DNA of 9,629 nt from Thermoplasmata archaeon (GCA_021819605.1 JAKAQT010000054.1:1-9629), one strand, 5' to 3'; positions 1 to 6,444 are shown, counted from the stretch's first letter. Notes: generated from the letters alone by a model not told the origin. Translations and numbers: made by a program.

Positions 1-159
1 TCAAAAATTACTGATAAGATGATAGATGAAGCAAAACCAGACAGCTTCTGGAATATGATGATACTGAAAGGTTTCATTGAGGCTAGCAGGATCTCACTGG
101 TCTACGACTTCAACTATGTTGAACATTATTTCGGAATGCTGCTTGCCCATTCCGCCTGA
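1..159 (+). CDS. C-terminal fragment of an unidentified protein
   Basis: Frame 1 is open from the first base to a TGA at 157-159 and encodes the last 52 residues of a protein whose start lies outside the window. The fragment is mixed hydrophobic and charged, with several aromatic residues (FWNMM, VYDFNYVEHYF) and no obvious transmembrane helix, and ends in AHSA. I do not recognise a family and offer no function. Support for a real gene is the open frame, codon use like its neighbours (AGC, AGG, ATA), and a TATA box beginning about 15 bases after the stop that serves the next unit. It could still be a chance open frame because only 159 bases are visible. Confidence 0.55.
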   Translation, partial: SKITDKMIDEAKPDSFWNMMILKGFIEASRISLVYDFNYVEHYFGMLLAHSA

Positions 160-171
160 AATTCATGGGGA

Positions 172-183
172 ATAAATTTATAC
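172..183 (+). promoter_or_regulatory. TATA box for the 30-residue microprotein ORF
   Basis: The sequence ATAAATTTATAC is A/T-rich with a TTTATA core at 177-182, centred about 25 bases before the ATG at 204. This is the spacing expected for a leaderless archaeal transcript. A purine-rich GGGGAA stretch just upstream could act as a BRE. Assignment is by spacing and composition only. Confidence 0.5.
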
Positions 184-203
184 TTTTCGTGGATTACTAT
201 CAT

Positions 204-296
204 ATGACGACGGACCATAAGATCATAGCCATACTTGTCATATGCGCCTTGGTGACCGCCATTTTTGGCTACTCTGTTGTGTCGCATCCGTTTTGA
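204..296 (+). CDS. candidate 30-residue single-helix membrane microprotein
   Basis: A short reading frame of 30 codons starts at an ATG placed 25 bases after a TATA box and ends at TGA 294-296. The product has a short polar N-terminus (MTTDHK), one hydrophobic helix at about residues 7-25 (IIAILVICALVTAIFGYSVV) and the tail SHPF, so it should be a membrane microprotein. No family is recognised. Small one-helix proteins often accompany membrane complexes, but nothing here names a partner. It lies between an unidentified gene and the isomerase gene, which has its own promoter, so it would be transcribed alone. Chance occurrence is possible at this length; the promoter spacing is the main support. 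Confidence 0.4.
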   Translation: MTTDHKIIAILVICALVTAIFGYSVVSHPF

Positions 297-342
297 TAGT
301 CATAATATCTTAATTTTTATGGCAGAGCATAATCTTCCGGAC

Positions 343-354
343 TAAATATATAAG
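343..354 (+). promoter_or_regulatory. TATA box for the PGI/PMI gene
   Basis: The A/T run TAAATATATAAG is centred about 24 bases before the ATG at 373. It predicts a transcript starting at or very near that start codon. An earlier ATG at 363 is in a different frame and closer to the box, which supports 373 as the true start. Confidence 0.65.
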
Positions 355-372
355 ATCAAATCATGCTGCTGC

Positions 373-1299
373 ATGAACTTTTCAGACGAGCTGAAAACAC
401 TGAAGAAACAGGTGCAGTCAGAAGAAGAACTTAATGTTGACCTATCTGGCGTCGATAAAATAATAATATCCGGTATGGGTGGATCTGGAATTGTTGGAAA
501 CATATTTTCAGAAATATATGACAGAAAGCCGGTCACGGTTGTTTCTGATTATCATATTCCATCCTTTGCGGATGGAAAGACCCTTTTCATTGCAATCAGC
601 TACTCCGGCAATACTGAGGAAACTATTTCCTCGCTTGAAATTGCCCGGGAAAAGGGATGCAGAGTGGTGGCAATAACCTCAGGCGGAAAGATAGGGGCCA
701 CCGTTGACAATAAGGTTCTGATCCCGGGCGGTATTCAGCCAAGATCTGCTCTGGGGTACATGTTGATGCCACTGTTGAATACCTTTCTTAAGCCATCAAG
801 CCAGGAGAGAGATGCAGCCACTGCAATGATAGACGCCATTGATGAGGACAACAGCGACATGGAATCTCTGGCCCGTGAAATATGGTCCGGCAAACTTATT
901 CCCATCATACTGGGTTTTTCCCCATTCAAGTGGGTAGCATACCGCTGGAAGACCCAGTTCAATGAAAACTCCAAAATACTTGCTTTCAGCAATTATTTTC
1001 CAGAGCTGAATCACAATGAGACAATGCCATACCGTGGCACATACAGGAAAGATGAATTCAAATTCATCGTTATTGGGCACCCAGAAAATATGAGAATAGA
1101 GGAGAGAATCAAATGGACATCCTCCCTCACTTCCACTCCTTTCCACAGGGTAGATGTCAGGGGCAAATATGTGCTGGATACGCTGTTTGGCCTGATACAT
1201 AAGGGAGATTACCTCACGTATCACCTGGCAAAGCTTTTGAATGTGGATCCAACGGACGTATCACTGATCGAGGAGCTGAAGAAAAAGTTAAGTCGTTAA
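373..1299 (+). CDS. bifunctional phosphoglucose/phosphomannose isomerase
   Basis: This 308-residue cytoplasmic protein belongs to the archaeal PGI/PMI family, which interconverts glucose 6-phosphate or mannose 6-phosphate with fructose 6-phosphate, linking sugar catabolism, gluconeogenesis and mannose-containing glycans. Two SIS (sugar isomerase) domains are expected. The first shows the glycine-rich GMGGSG at residues 34-39 and the phosphate-binding SYSGNTEET at 76-84. Likely active-site residues, by analogy with the Pyrobaculum aerophilum enzyme (Arg135, Glu203, His219, Lys298), are Arg124 (PRSALGY), Glu198 (FNENSK), His214 (LNHNE) and one of Lys303-305. The Glu-His spacing of 16 matches that enzyme exactly. 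Length is normal for the family (about 300). The start is fixed by the TATA box 24 bases upstream; no Shine-Dalgarno sequence is seen, so the mRNA is probably leaderless. The stop codon overlaps that of the convergent rqcH gene. Confidence 0.93.
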   Translation: MNFSDELKTLKKQVQSEEELNVDLSGVDKIIISGMGGSGIVGNIFSEIYDRKPVTVVSDYHIPSFADGKTLFIAISYSGNTEETISSLEIAREKGCRVVAITSGGKIGATVDNKVLIPGGIQPRSALGYMLMPLLNTFLKPSSQERDAATAMIDAIDEDNSDMESLAREIWSGKLIPIILGFSPFKWVAYRWKTQFNENSKILAFSNYFPELNHNETMPYRGTYRKDEFKFIVIGHPENMRIEERIKWTSSLTSTPFHRVDVRGKYVLDTLFGLIHKGDYLTYHLAKLLNVDPTDVSLIEELKKKLSR

Positions 1300-3128
1300 T
1301 CCGCCACACTGGAGCCGCCGGGTGGAAGTATCCCCTCTATCTCCTCTTTCTCTATGCCAAGCCTCTTTGCAATCTCTCCGGCGACCTGCTGCCTCTTCAT
1401 GTCTCCGGGTACAATGTGCACATTCTTGTCCCCATTTTTGCCTTCCGGAAAAGCCGGATGAATCATGGGTATCAATGCTCCGCGTGATTCATACATTGAT
1501 ATGTAAAGATCCATTGGCAAATCGAAATAATAGTTCCTCTTCCCCCTGACTATCCATGATCCCGTTGTGACAAACTCTCCTGATTCCGGGGTTTTACTTA
1601 CTTGGGATGGCAATACCCAGTAAGCGGTGCCTGATGAAAGGCCAGCAGACCATGCCCTGGAGAACGCTACAGAGAAGTTGCATGCTTCCCGGAGTGTGCT
1701 GTCGCCCGGCTGGTTCTCCCCCTCTACCTTGATAACTGTGCTGGGCGCCCCGTATACTTCAGCGTGCACGTATATGTCGTGGTCCTTCAGGTGCCTCTTA
1801 ACTATTTTTTCATTGCTCTTTGCATCCCTTCCGGCAATGACCAGAAAACCCTCCGACGAAACAAACCAGTGATATGTTTCAAACCATTCCCGTCTCCTTT
1901 TCTTCTTCACAGGCTGGGCCTGTTTCATAACCGCCCTGTCTGTATCCTCTATGGCCTTCATGGCGCCCTCAATTTTGCTCTTAAAATCCTTTGATCTGGC
2001 AAAATAGTCGCTGGCATTCTGTCCGGCTGTTCTGTCAAGGTTGAGCTCGAACTCCTGGCCTGATGTTTCTACGGTCACAGTCCGCTTGGCTGGATCGAAT
2101 GACTTCACCCTGAATCCAGAATAGATCTGTCCCTTATCGATCCTCCCCGAAGATGAGAACGACCGTGACATCTGGCGTATGATTCCGTCTATCCTGGGGA
2201 TATCTGCCATTATGGCTTTCCCGGCCTCTGTGTACTTCGATCTCTTGATCTTGAACTCCTCGATGCTTTTCTTCATGGATTCCAGGCGCCTGGAAAGATG
2301 ATCCTCATCGCTCTCCTTCGGGAAGTGGTTCTTAATGAAATCCACCATGCCCTCGTTCAGATCGCCGTAGATTGTTGTTGGCAATATCTGTAGATGTTTC
2401 ATTTCAATGGGTGAAAGCAGATTCTGTTTCTCAAAGAAATACCCCTTTCCCAGTTCCGCCTCCTCAAGGATGGAGGAAAATTCATCCCGTATCCTTTTGG
2501 ATTCACTGGAAATTTCTCTGGACGGAAGAGCCTTATCTATGCTGATCCGGTAGAGCAACTCTTCAGCGATGTCCCCACCCAGGTTCATTCTGGTTGCCAG
2601 GGTTTGTACCGCAGAAGCCTTGCTGGTTTCCAGGACGGAGCGTATTTCAGTTTCCCCCATAATAAGTGGATCTACAAGTGATGGAGGAACGTACTGCTCT
2701 CCCCTCAGGATTTTTCGGTTTTTCCATTCTCTCTGCTCAGTTGCAAATTCAATCTTCCCATCATTTGTGACAATGAGGTTTCCCTCTCTGAACATTTCAA
2801 GGATAATTTCCTGGCCCGTATGAAGAGTGAGCTTCACAACCCGGTCAAAATTGATCTGCTCTACCTTGATTATGCGCCTCTCTGAAAGAATTTTCCTGAG
2901 GAGCATTGAAAGTGGTGTGGCTTCGTCAGGTCTCTCGCCATCGTAGAATATGATGCCTTTGGACAGGGATATCATCAGGTAATTCTTTCCGGTTTCCGAA
3001 CCGTAAAGCTGGAGTACGAAATCACTGGTGCCGGACTGGTATACCTTTTTAATGAATGATCCTTCAATTCTGGAGGAATATCTTTTCAAGAAGGCATAGA
3101 AGTCCAGAGAAGATGGCTTTGGATTCAT
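1296..3128 (-). CDS. rqcH: RqcH/NEMF (Rqc2) ribosome quality-control factor
   Basis: This 610-residue protein is the archaeal member of the Rqc2/NEMF/RqcH family. The family binds 60S/50S subunits carrying stalled peptidyl-tRNA and, in bacteria, drives alanine tailing with tRNA-Ala. The NFACT-N domain covers about 1-155, including the Asp95-Arg96 pair (INFDRVV) matching the DR motif needed for tailing in Bacillus RqcH, and EMFREGNLIV at 111-120. A helix-hairpin-helix segment (TRMNLGGDIAEELLYR) lies at 179-194. A charged coiled-coil arm occupies roughly 275-310 and 375-412. The NFACT-R (DUF814) domain spans about 416-530, with YHWFVSSEGF, NEKIVKRHL, YVHAEVYGAPS and the WVLPSQVSKTPESGEF region. 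The C-terminal VPGDMK and LPPGGSS elements match archaeal homologues. Full length, no damage seen. A TATA box 27 bases upstream supports a leaderless start at 3128. Confidence 0.93.
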   Translation of the reverse strand: MNPKPSSLDFYAFLKRYSSRIEGSFIKKVYQSGTSDFVLQLYGSETGKNYLMISLSKGIIFYDGERPDEATPLSMLLRKILSERRIIKVEQINFDRVVKLTLHTGQEIILEMFREGNLIVTNDGKIEFATEQREWKNRKILRGEQYVPPSLVDPLIMGETEIRSVLETSKASAVQTLATRMNLGGDIAEELLYRISIDKALPSREISSESKRIRDEFSSILEEAELGKGYFFEKQNLLSPIEMKHLQILPTTIYGDLNEGMVDFIKNHFPKESDEDHLSRRLESMKKSIEEFKIKRSKYTEAGKAIMADIPRIDGIIRQMSRSFSSSGRIDKGQIYSGFRVKSFDPAKRTVTVETSGQEFELNLDRTAGQNASDYFARSKDFKSKIEGAMKAIEDTDRAVMKQAQPVKKKRRREWFETYHWFVSSEGFLVIAGRDAKSNEKIVKRHLKDHDIYVHAEVYGAPSTVIKVEGENQPGDSTLREACNFSVAFSRAWSAGLSSGTAYWVLPSQVSKTPESGEFVTTGSWIVRGKRNYYFDLPMDLYISMYESRGALIPMIHPAFPEGKNGDKNVHIVPGDMKRQQVAGEIAKRLGIEKEEIEGILPPGGSSVAD

Positions 3129-3148
3129 TTAATCCGGATTGCATTATT

Positions 3149-3159
3149 GGTAATATATG
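3149..3159 (-). promoter_or_regulatory. TATA box for rqcH
   Basis: On the minus strand the sequence CATATATTACC lies about 27 bases before the rqcH ATG (3128). Only a short A/T-containing stretch separates it from the start codon and no ribosome-binding site is visible, so a leaderless transcript is likely. Confidence 0.6.
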
Positions 3160-3285
3160 ATTCCAGGGATAACCTCGTTATTGTTTCTCAACTTCAGCAG
3201 GACAAATGTTTACGGGAATGACCTGACACAGGGGCTGATGGCACATGAGATCGTTGTACCCGAAACAGGGGCATGTTATATGTAA
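3157..3285 (+). CDS. candidate 42-residue ORF in the rqcH/CoxG gap
   Basis: An open frame of 42 codons runs from ATG 3157 to TAA 3283-3285 in the gap between the divergent rqcH and CoxG-like genes. The product begins MIPGITSLLFLNFSRT, is not clearly membrane-spanning, and matches no family I know. A weak TATA-like CATTTAATCC at 3126-3135 lies about 26 bases upstream, but its start overlaps the minus-strand rqcH TATA box and its stop lies inside an inverted repeat. It may be a microprotein, the remnant of a decayed gene, or chance. Codon use is not obviously foreign. Treat as weak. Confidence 0.18.
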   Translation: MIPGITSLLFLNFSRTNVYGNDLTQGLMAHEIVVPETGACYM

Positions 3286-3289
3286 CATG
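3272..3289. repeat. perfect 7-bp inverted repeat, candidate operator or hairpin
   Basis: CATGTTA (3272-3278) and TAACATG (3283-3289) are exact reverse complements around a TATG spacer. The element sits in the divergent gap, about 60 bases upstream of the TATA box of the CoxG-like gene and about 115 bases upstream of the rqcH TATA box. It could be a dimeric regulator site. It is not followed by a U-run, so a terminator role is unlikely. Confidence 0.4.
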
Positions 3290-3342
3290 TTGGCTACGTT
3301 GAACAATCAAACGGATCTCTGCTGCGTGCATTCATACAGTCA

Positions 3343-3353
3343 AGTATTTAAGC
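3343..3353 (+). promoter_or_regulatory. TATA box for the CoxG-like gene
   Basis: AGTATTTAAGC is centred about 36 bases before the ATG at 3384, predicting transcription from about 3374. This leaves a leader of roughly 10 bases, which contains the weak ribosome-site-like AGGTAGG (3372-3378) 5 bases before the start codon. The unit therefore seems short-leadered rather than leaderless. Confidence 0.5.
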
Positions 3354-3383
3354 AAAGTTGAAATCAAAAAAAGGTAGGACACC

Positions 3384-3824
3384 ATGGATTTCAATGGAAC
3401 GTTTGAGCTGAATACATCGATGGATAGTATATACCGCTTTGTCATGGACCCTGAAAAACTTGCATCCTGCATTCCAGGACTGAAGAAGATGGAAAAGATT
3501 TCGGATACTGAATTCACTGTGCTGGTTAAGGTGGGTATAGCTTTCATAAAGGAGGATTTCAACATAAAATTCACTGTGCTGGAAAGCGAGCCCCCTTCAC
3601 ATGCTAAGCTGTCAGGCGTGGGGTCCGGCAAGAGTGGCACTGTGGATATAACAGCAGATATGCATCTTACCGAAAATAACGGAAAAAGCACTATGTTATG
3701 GACTGCGCAGGCAAACGTCGGTGGAAAGATCGGGTCCATGGGATCGCGGCTGATTACTGGACAGGCTGAAAAGATCATCAACCAGATGTTCAAAGGGATA
3801 AAGGAAGCACTTGAACCGAACTGA
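3384..3824 (+). CDS. CoxG-like SRPBCC-fold protein
   Basis: The 146-residue protein matches the CoxG (carbon monoxide dehydrogenase subunit G) branch of the SRPBCC/START-like fold, soluble proteins with a deep hydrophobic pocket. Typical family features are the opening strand FNGTFELNTS (3-12), the helix segment YRFVMDPEKLASCIPGLKKM (17-36) with the characteristic DPEKLASCIPG signature, the glycine-rich strand around SGVGSGKSGTVDI (76-88), and the long C-terminal helix beginning near GSRLITGQAEKIINQMF. In CO-oxidising bacteria CoxG helps dock the dehydrogenase to the membrane, but no dehydrogenase subunits are in this window, so a lipid- or hydrophobic-ligand role is equally possible. Length is normal. 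It has its own promoter and heads a plus-strand cluster whose third gene is an acyl-CoA thioesterase, hinting at acyl or lipid metabolism; this is inference. Confidence 0.85.
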   Translation: MDFNGTFELNTSMDSIYRFVMDPEKLASCIPGLKKMEKISDTEFTVLVKVGIAFIKEDFNIKFTVLESEPPSHAKLSGVGSGKSGTVDITADMHLTENNGKSTMLWTAQANVGGKIGSMGSRLITGQAEKIINQMFKGIKEALEPN

Positions 3825-3882
3825 TGATGGCAGAGGATCAGATAAAAATCTCAATGCGGCAGTTAAGCGGGGAAATAGTACA

Positions 3883-3898
3883 TTTTTTATTTTTTTCT
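3883..3898 (+). terminator. U-rich tract after the CoxG-like gene
   Basis: A stretch of 16 bases is T except for one A and one C (TTTTTTATTTTTTTCT), beginning 58 bases after the CoxG-like stop. Archaeal RNA polymerase terminates on such U-tracts without a hairpin. The same A/T run could also supply a weak TATA element for the next gene. It argues against reading this stretch as part of the downstream coding sequence. Confidence 0.45.
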
Positions 3899-3936
3899 CC
3901 TTGCCCGTTGAAGACCATGTGAAGAAGAAGATTTCA

Positions 3937-4359
3937 ATGGAGCTTTTGCCCTGTGGAAAAACCGAGTTCCAGGATTTCACTTTACAGTGGAATTTAGGTA
4001 ATGCACCGGATCTGAAGCGGAGCAATGAATCATCCAGACTGGTGGCCGTAGCCGACAGGCAAATCTCCCCTGACTTAATTCAGATGCAGACAGAAAGGCC
4101 AATCTTCCACCATGTTGTGTTGATAAACCCGGAATTCAGGAGTGGCATAGGCAGAAGACTCCACCTTCTGGAAATTCCAGTGCTGATTATATCCTCAGCG
4201 GAGCTGAACTGGGCACTCAGGTCTCAGGCGATATCCTACCACGACCTCATTTCCGGATCTGAAATGATAAACGTAAGGTCCCCTGCAATAAATCCTTTGC
4301 TGGAGCTCAAGTCCCAAGTTTTTAATGCCATAATCAAATTCGAGGAAAATGTCTTCTAA
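3937..4359 (+). CDS. unassigned protein resembling a degenerate alpha/beta hydrolase
   Basis: The frame encodes 140 residues from ATG 3937 (the frame is open back to an ATG at 3811, and a GTG at 3919 is another option). I prefer a late start because the upstream part is encoded by a T-tract typical of terminators. The pattern suggests the C-terminal half of an alpha/beta hydrolase: strands RLVAVA (34-39), HHVVLINPEF (58-67), PVLIISS (81-87) and MINVRSP (110-116), then a closing helix VFNAIIKFEENVF. Where an active hydrolase would have a GxSxG nucleophile and a catalytic His before NPLLE, this protein has VADRQIS and AINPLLE, so it would be inactive. Family assignment is tentative. Its stop overlaps the thioesterase start by 11 bases, implying coupled translation. 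Confidence 0.55.
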   Translation: MELLPCGKTEFQDFTLQWNLGNAPDLKRSNESSRLVAVADRQISPDLIQMQTERPIFHHVVLINPEFRSGIGRRLHLLEIPVLIISSAELNWALRSQAISYHDLISGSEMINVRSPAINPLLELKSQVFNAIIKFEENVF

Positions 4360-4774
4360 GACTGTTTTCACTGAAATCCAGGTAAGATACGGGGACCTTG
4401 ATCCTCTTGGCCACGTAAACAATGCCGCATATCTCTCATATCTGGAGATGGGCAGGATGAAATTTCTGAGGGAGAATCTTCCGGAGTATGACCCTATGAT
4501 GGCCAACATCGTACTGGCACGAATTGAGATTGATTTCAAGAAATCCATTATGCTGGACGATGCCATTACTCTTGAAACATCAATCGAATCCATGGGGAGG
4601 ACCAGTGTCAGATTCCTGCAGAGGATAGTTGCCGAGTCCAGTGAAGAAACATATTCCGTCGCAAAAGTTACAGCTGTATTCATTGACAGAAACAGAAGGC
4701 CTGTTCCAGTTCCAGAGGCCATCAGAAATACCTATTCAGACGGGAGTGGAAATATAGGCAATCCATCCCATTGA
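4349..4774 (+). CDS. 4HBT-fold acyl-CoA thioesterase (YbgC/FadM type)
   Basis: The 141-residue protein is a single hot-dog-fold domain of the 4-hydroxybenzoyl-CoA thioesterase group, cytoplasmic enzymes that hydrolyse acyl-CoA to free acid and CoA. The signature RYGDLDPLGHVNNAAYLSYL spans residues 13-32. Asp18 corresponds to the catalytic aspartate (Asp17 of the Pseudomonas enzyme), and His22-Val-Asn-Asn and Glu33 follow as in the YbgC/FadM branch. The central strands IVLARIEIDF and later strands of the domain are present, and length is typical. Substrate cannot be told from sequence. The ATG lies within the end of the upstream gene, preceded by GAGG (4342-4345), a plausible ribosome site, so it is probably translated by coupling from that gene. 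The last 39 bases overlap the convergent CPBP-like gene, and the final residues (SDGSGNIGNPSH) look like a variable tail. Confidence 0.88.
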   Translation: MSSKTVFTEIQVRYGDLDPLGHVNNAAYLSYLEMGRMKFLRENLPEYDPMMANIVLARIEIDFKKSIMLDDAITLETSIESMGRTSVRFLQRIVAESSEETYSVAKVTAVFIDRNRRPVPVPEAIRNTYSDGSGNIGNPSH

Positions 4775-5356
4775 AGCGGGAAGAAACACGTCCATCAGAT
4801 AAAGGCTCATGTGAATGGAGATATCGATGTATATGTTCTTCCTCAAATAGTAGATAGCCCCATATATGCAGGCCATTGCTATATTATCTATAATGAAGAG
4901 CTCCAGATAAAATCCAGGGTATCCCGTTGGAGAGAATACCAGATAATTGCTGTATGCCACTGAATATAACAGAGACTGAAGGACTACTGCTCTTCCTTCA
5001 CCGATGTACCTCTTCAGGAATACAACCATGATGAATCTGAAATTAAATTCTTCCAGAAAAGCTGGGAAATATGCTGTCTCCACTACAAAAAGCGGTCCGT
5101 TTCTGGAGATGGAATAAAGATAAAGCCATATGAAGAAAACTGCTGCGAATATGACCAGGTCCCTTGATGTGAGCATTTTCCTGACTGCTGATCTCACATC
5201 TTTAAGATAGAGGCACAAGAGCACGAAGATCAGTGGGGAAAGACACATATACAGGTAAAATACCAGTGGCCCCTTTGAAAGAAGGAAAAAGAGGGCAATG
5301 GTGATAAACTCGCCCAGCGCGAATACCATAAGTTCAGACCATTTCCTGCCGTCCAT
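4736..5356 (-). CDS. CPBP/Abi-family membrane protein, possibly inactive
   Basis: This 206-residue polytopic membrane protein has about six hydrophobic segments (near 10-26, 31-51, 67-84, 105-116, 123-140 and 155-170) and resembles CPBP intramembrane metalloproteases (CAAX protease/Abi, Rce1-like). Motif 1, EExxxR, is present as Glu102-Glu103-Phe-Asn-Phe-Arg107. At the usual motif 2 position (FxxxH) it has Tyr131-SVA-Tyr135, so the metal-binding His is a Tyr. Motif 3 keeps His182 but has Tyr rather than Asn four residues later. By comparison with Rce1, which uses Glu, two His and Asn, this copy may be catalytically dead or use other ligands. Family members process prenylated proteins, act in peptide immunity or serve unknown roles; no substrate is suggested here. 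The start follows a weak TATA-like box by 25 bases. Confidence 0.72.
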   Translation of the reverse strand: MDGRKWSELMVFALGEFITIALFFLLSKGPLVFYLYMCLSPLIFVLLCLYLKDVRSAVRKMLTSRDLVIFAAVFFIWLYLYSISRNGPLFVVETAYFPAFLEEFNFRFIMVVFLKRYIGEGRAVVLQSLLYSVAYSNYLVFSPTGYPGFYLELFIIDNIAMACIYGAIYYLRKNIYIDISIHMSLYLMDVFLPASMGWIAYISTPV

Positions 5357-5375
5357 CTCTGTAGCCGCCCAATAG

Positions 5376-5386
5376 GTTTTTTAATC
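5376..5386 (-). promoter_or_regulatory. weak TATA-like box for the CPBP-family gene
   Basis: On the minus strand GATTAAAAAAC is centred about 25 bases before the ATG at 5356, consistent with a leaderless transcript. The same A/T run could serve a plus-strand start at 5409, so direction is uncertain. Confidence 0.35.
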
Positions 5387-5559
5387 ACATTTCCAGTTAA
5401 CGTGGCTGATGCGCTTAGCCGATCCTTATGAATATCGCATTCCCTCATTACCTAAAAATGTCACTTTGAATTTTCACAATTCGAATCGATAATCATGGGG
5501 TCTCCATGGGTGCGTTTTGAAGAATAAATCCTCATATGCTGGATTCATTGGCATCCTGC

Positions 5560-6444
5560 CTAAAGATGAACTACGCTTACCAGACAGATTGCAACCAGCA
5601 GCAGCATAAGATAATAGTTTGAGAAATGGAACGCTTTCCTGAACTCAGAAAGGGAATAATTATGGGCCATCGGGCGTATCACATAATAGAGGATCATGCC
5701 GCCCATTACTGCCGCAAGGACAAAGTAGAGTATACCGACGTGAATTTGCGTGAACCACACTGGAATCAAGGAGTACGCCACTAGAATTATTGAATTAATC
5801 AGAATCCATCTGCTCCCTTTCTTGACTCCCACAATCGCAGGTAGCATGGGAACACCGGCCTGCCTGTAATCCTCAGAGTTGTTGGTGGCAAGGGCCCAGA
5901 AATGGGTGGGCGTCCATAGGAACACCAGGAATGCGATAAACAGTGCAGTTGCTGAAACGTCATTGGACACGGCCGCCCATCCAGCAAGGGCGGGGAAACT
6001 CCCTGCAATACCCCCTATTACAATATTCCATGTTGTCCTTCTTTTCAGTACAATTGTATATAGCAGGACATAGCTGAGGAATCCCAGGAATATGAAAACT
6101 GATGTAAGAGGATTTATGACCAGTGCAGCAACAGCAAGAGCAACAATCAGCATAACTGATCCATAGACTAACGTTGATGTGTATGTCCTGGAATTAACAA
6201 TGCTCTCGCGGTACCTGGTTCTCTTCATTTCTCTGTCGATATCCATGTCATAAAGATTATTGAAGACAGCTGCCGACATTGAGGCAAGGCTGCCGGCTAT
6301 CAGAAGAGGTATTATAACTATATAATGCGATGAGAAGGCCGGGTCTGAGAAAAATGCTGCAACCGCAACGAGGTCAACAAGAAATGTGATCTCCATCTTC
6401 GTGATTTTAAAGAACTCCCTAAAGTTCAAAAGACTCCTCACCAC
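5560..6444 (-). CDS. ctaB: protoheme IX farnesyltransferase (haem o synthase, CtaB/CyoE/COX10)
   Basis: CtaB is a UbiA-superfamily membrane prenyltransferase that adds a farnesyl (or geranylgeranyl) group to haem b, giving haem o for haem-copper oxidases. The 294-residue protein has about nine transmembrane helices. The first Asp-rich motif is NNLYDMDIDREMKRTRYR (62-79), with Asp66, Asp68, Asp70 and the RTRxR tail. Next come LKRRTTWNIVIGGIAGSFPALAGW (133-156) and FLWTPTHFWAL (175-185), followed by DYRQAGVPMLPAIVG (192-206), all family hallmarks. The longest frame begins at tandem GTG codons (6444/6441). A TTG at 6429 is also attractive because GGTGAGG lies six bases before it, and it gives an N-terminus (NFREFFKITK) closer to other CtaB proteins. 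The gene follows the oxidase operon on the same strand after a terminator and a TATA-like box, so it is probably separately transcribed. No ctaA is visible. Confidence 0.93.
   Translation of the reverse strand: MVRSLLNFREFFKITKMEITFLVDLVAVAAFFSDPAFSSHYIVIIPLLIAGSLASMSAAVFNNLYDMDIDREMKRTRYRESIVNSRTYTSTLVYGSVMLIVALAVAALVINPLTSVFIFLGFLSYVLLYTIVLKRRTTWNIVIGGIAGSFPALAGWAAVSNDVSATALFIAFLVFLWTPTHFWALATNNSEDYRQAGVPMLPAIVGVKKGSRWILINSIILVAYSLIPVWFTQIHVGILYFVLAAVMGGMILYYVIRPMAHNYSLSEFRKAFHFSNYYLMLLLVAICLVSVVHL

Noticed and set aside
796..1224. 142-residue minus-strand open frame inside the PGI/PMI gene
   Set aside because: It is antisense to a well-identified enzyme, has no promoter or ribosome site, and its composition reflects the opposite strand.
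3332..3793. 153-residue minus-strand open frame antisense to the CoxG-like gene
   Set aside because: It is the mirror of a gene with clear family motifs; the Ser/Pro-rich translation matches no family and no start signal is present.
5409..5492. 27-codon plus-strand frame (MRLADPYEYR...) about 27 bases after a T-rich, TATA-like run
   Set aside because: The A/T run fits the minus-strand CPBP-family gene equally well, the product has no recognisable feature, and the length is compatible with chance.
5494..5508. Short hairpin CATGG-N5-CCATG in the gap downstream of ctaB
   Set aside because: A five-base stem without a U-tract or conserved context is expected by chance in a gap of this size.
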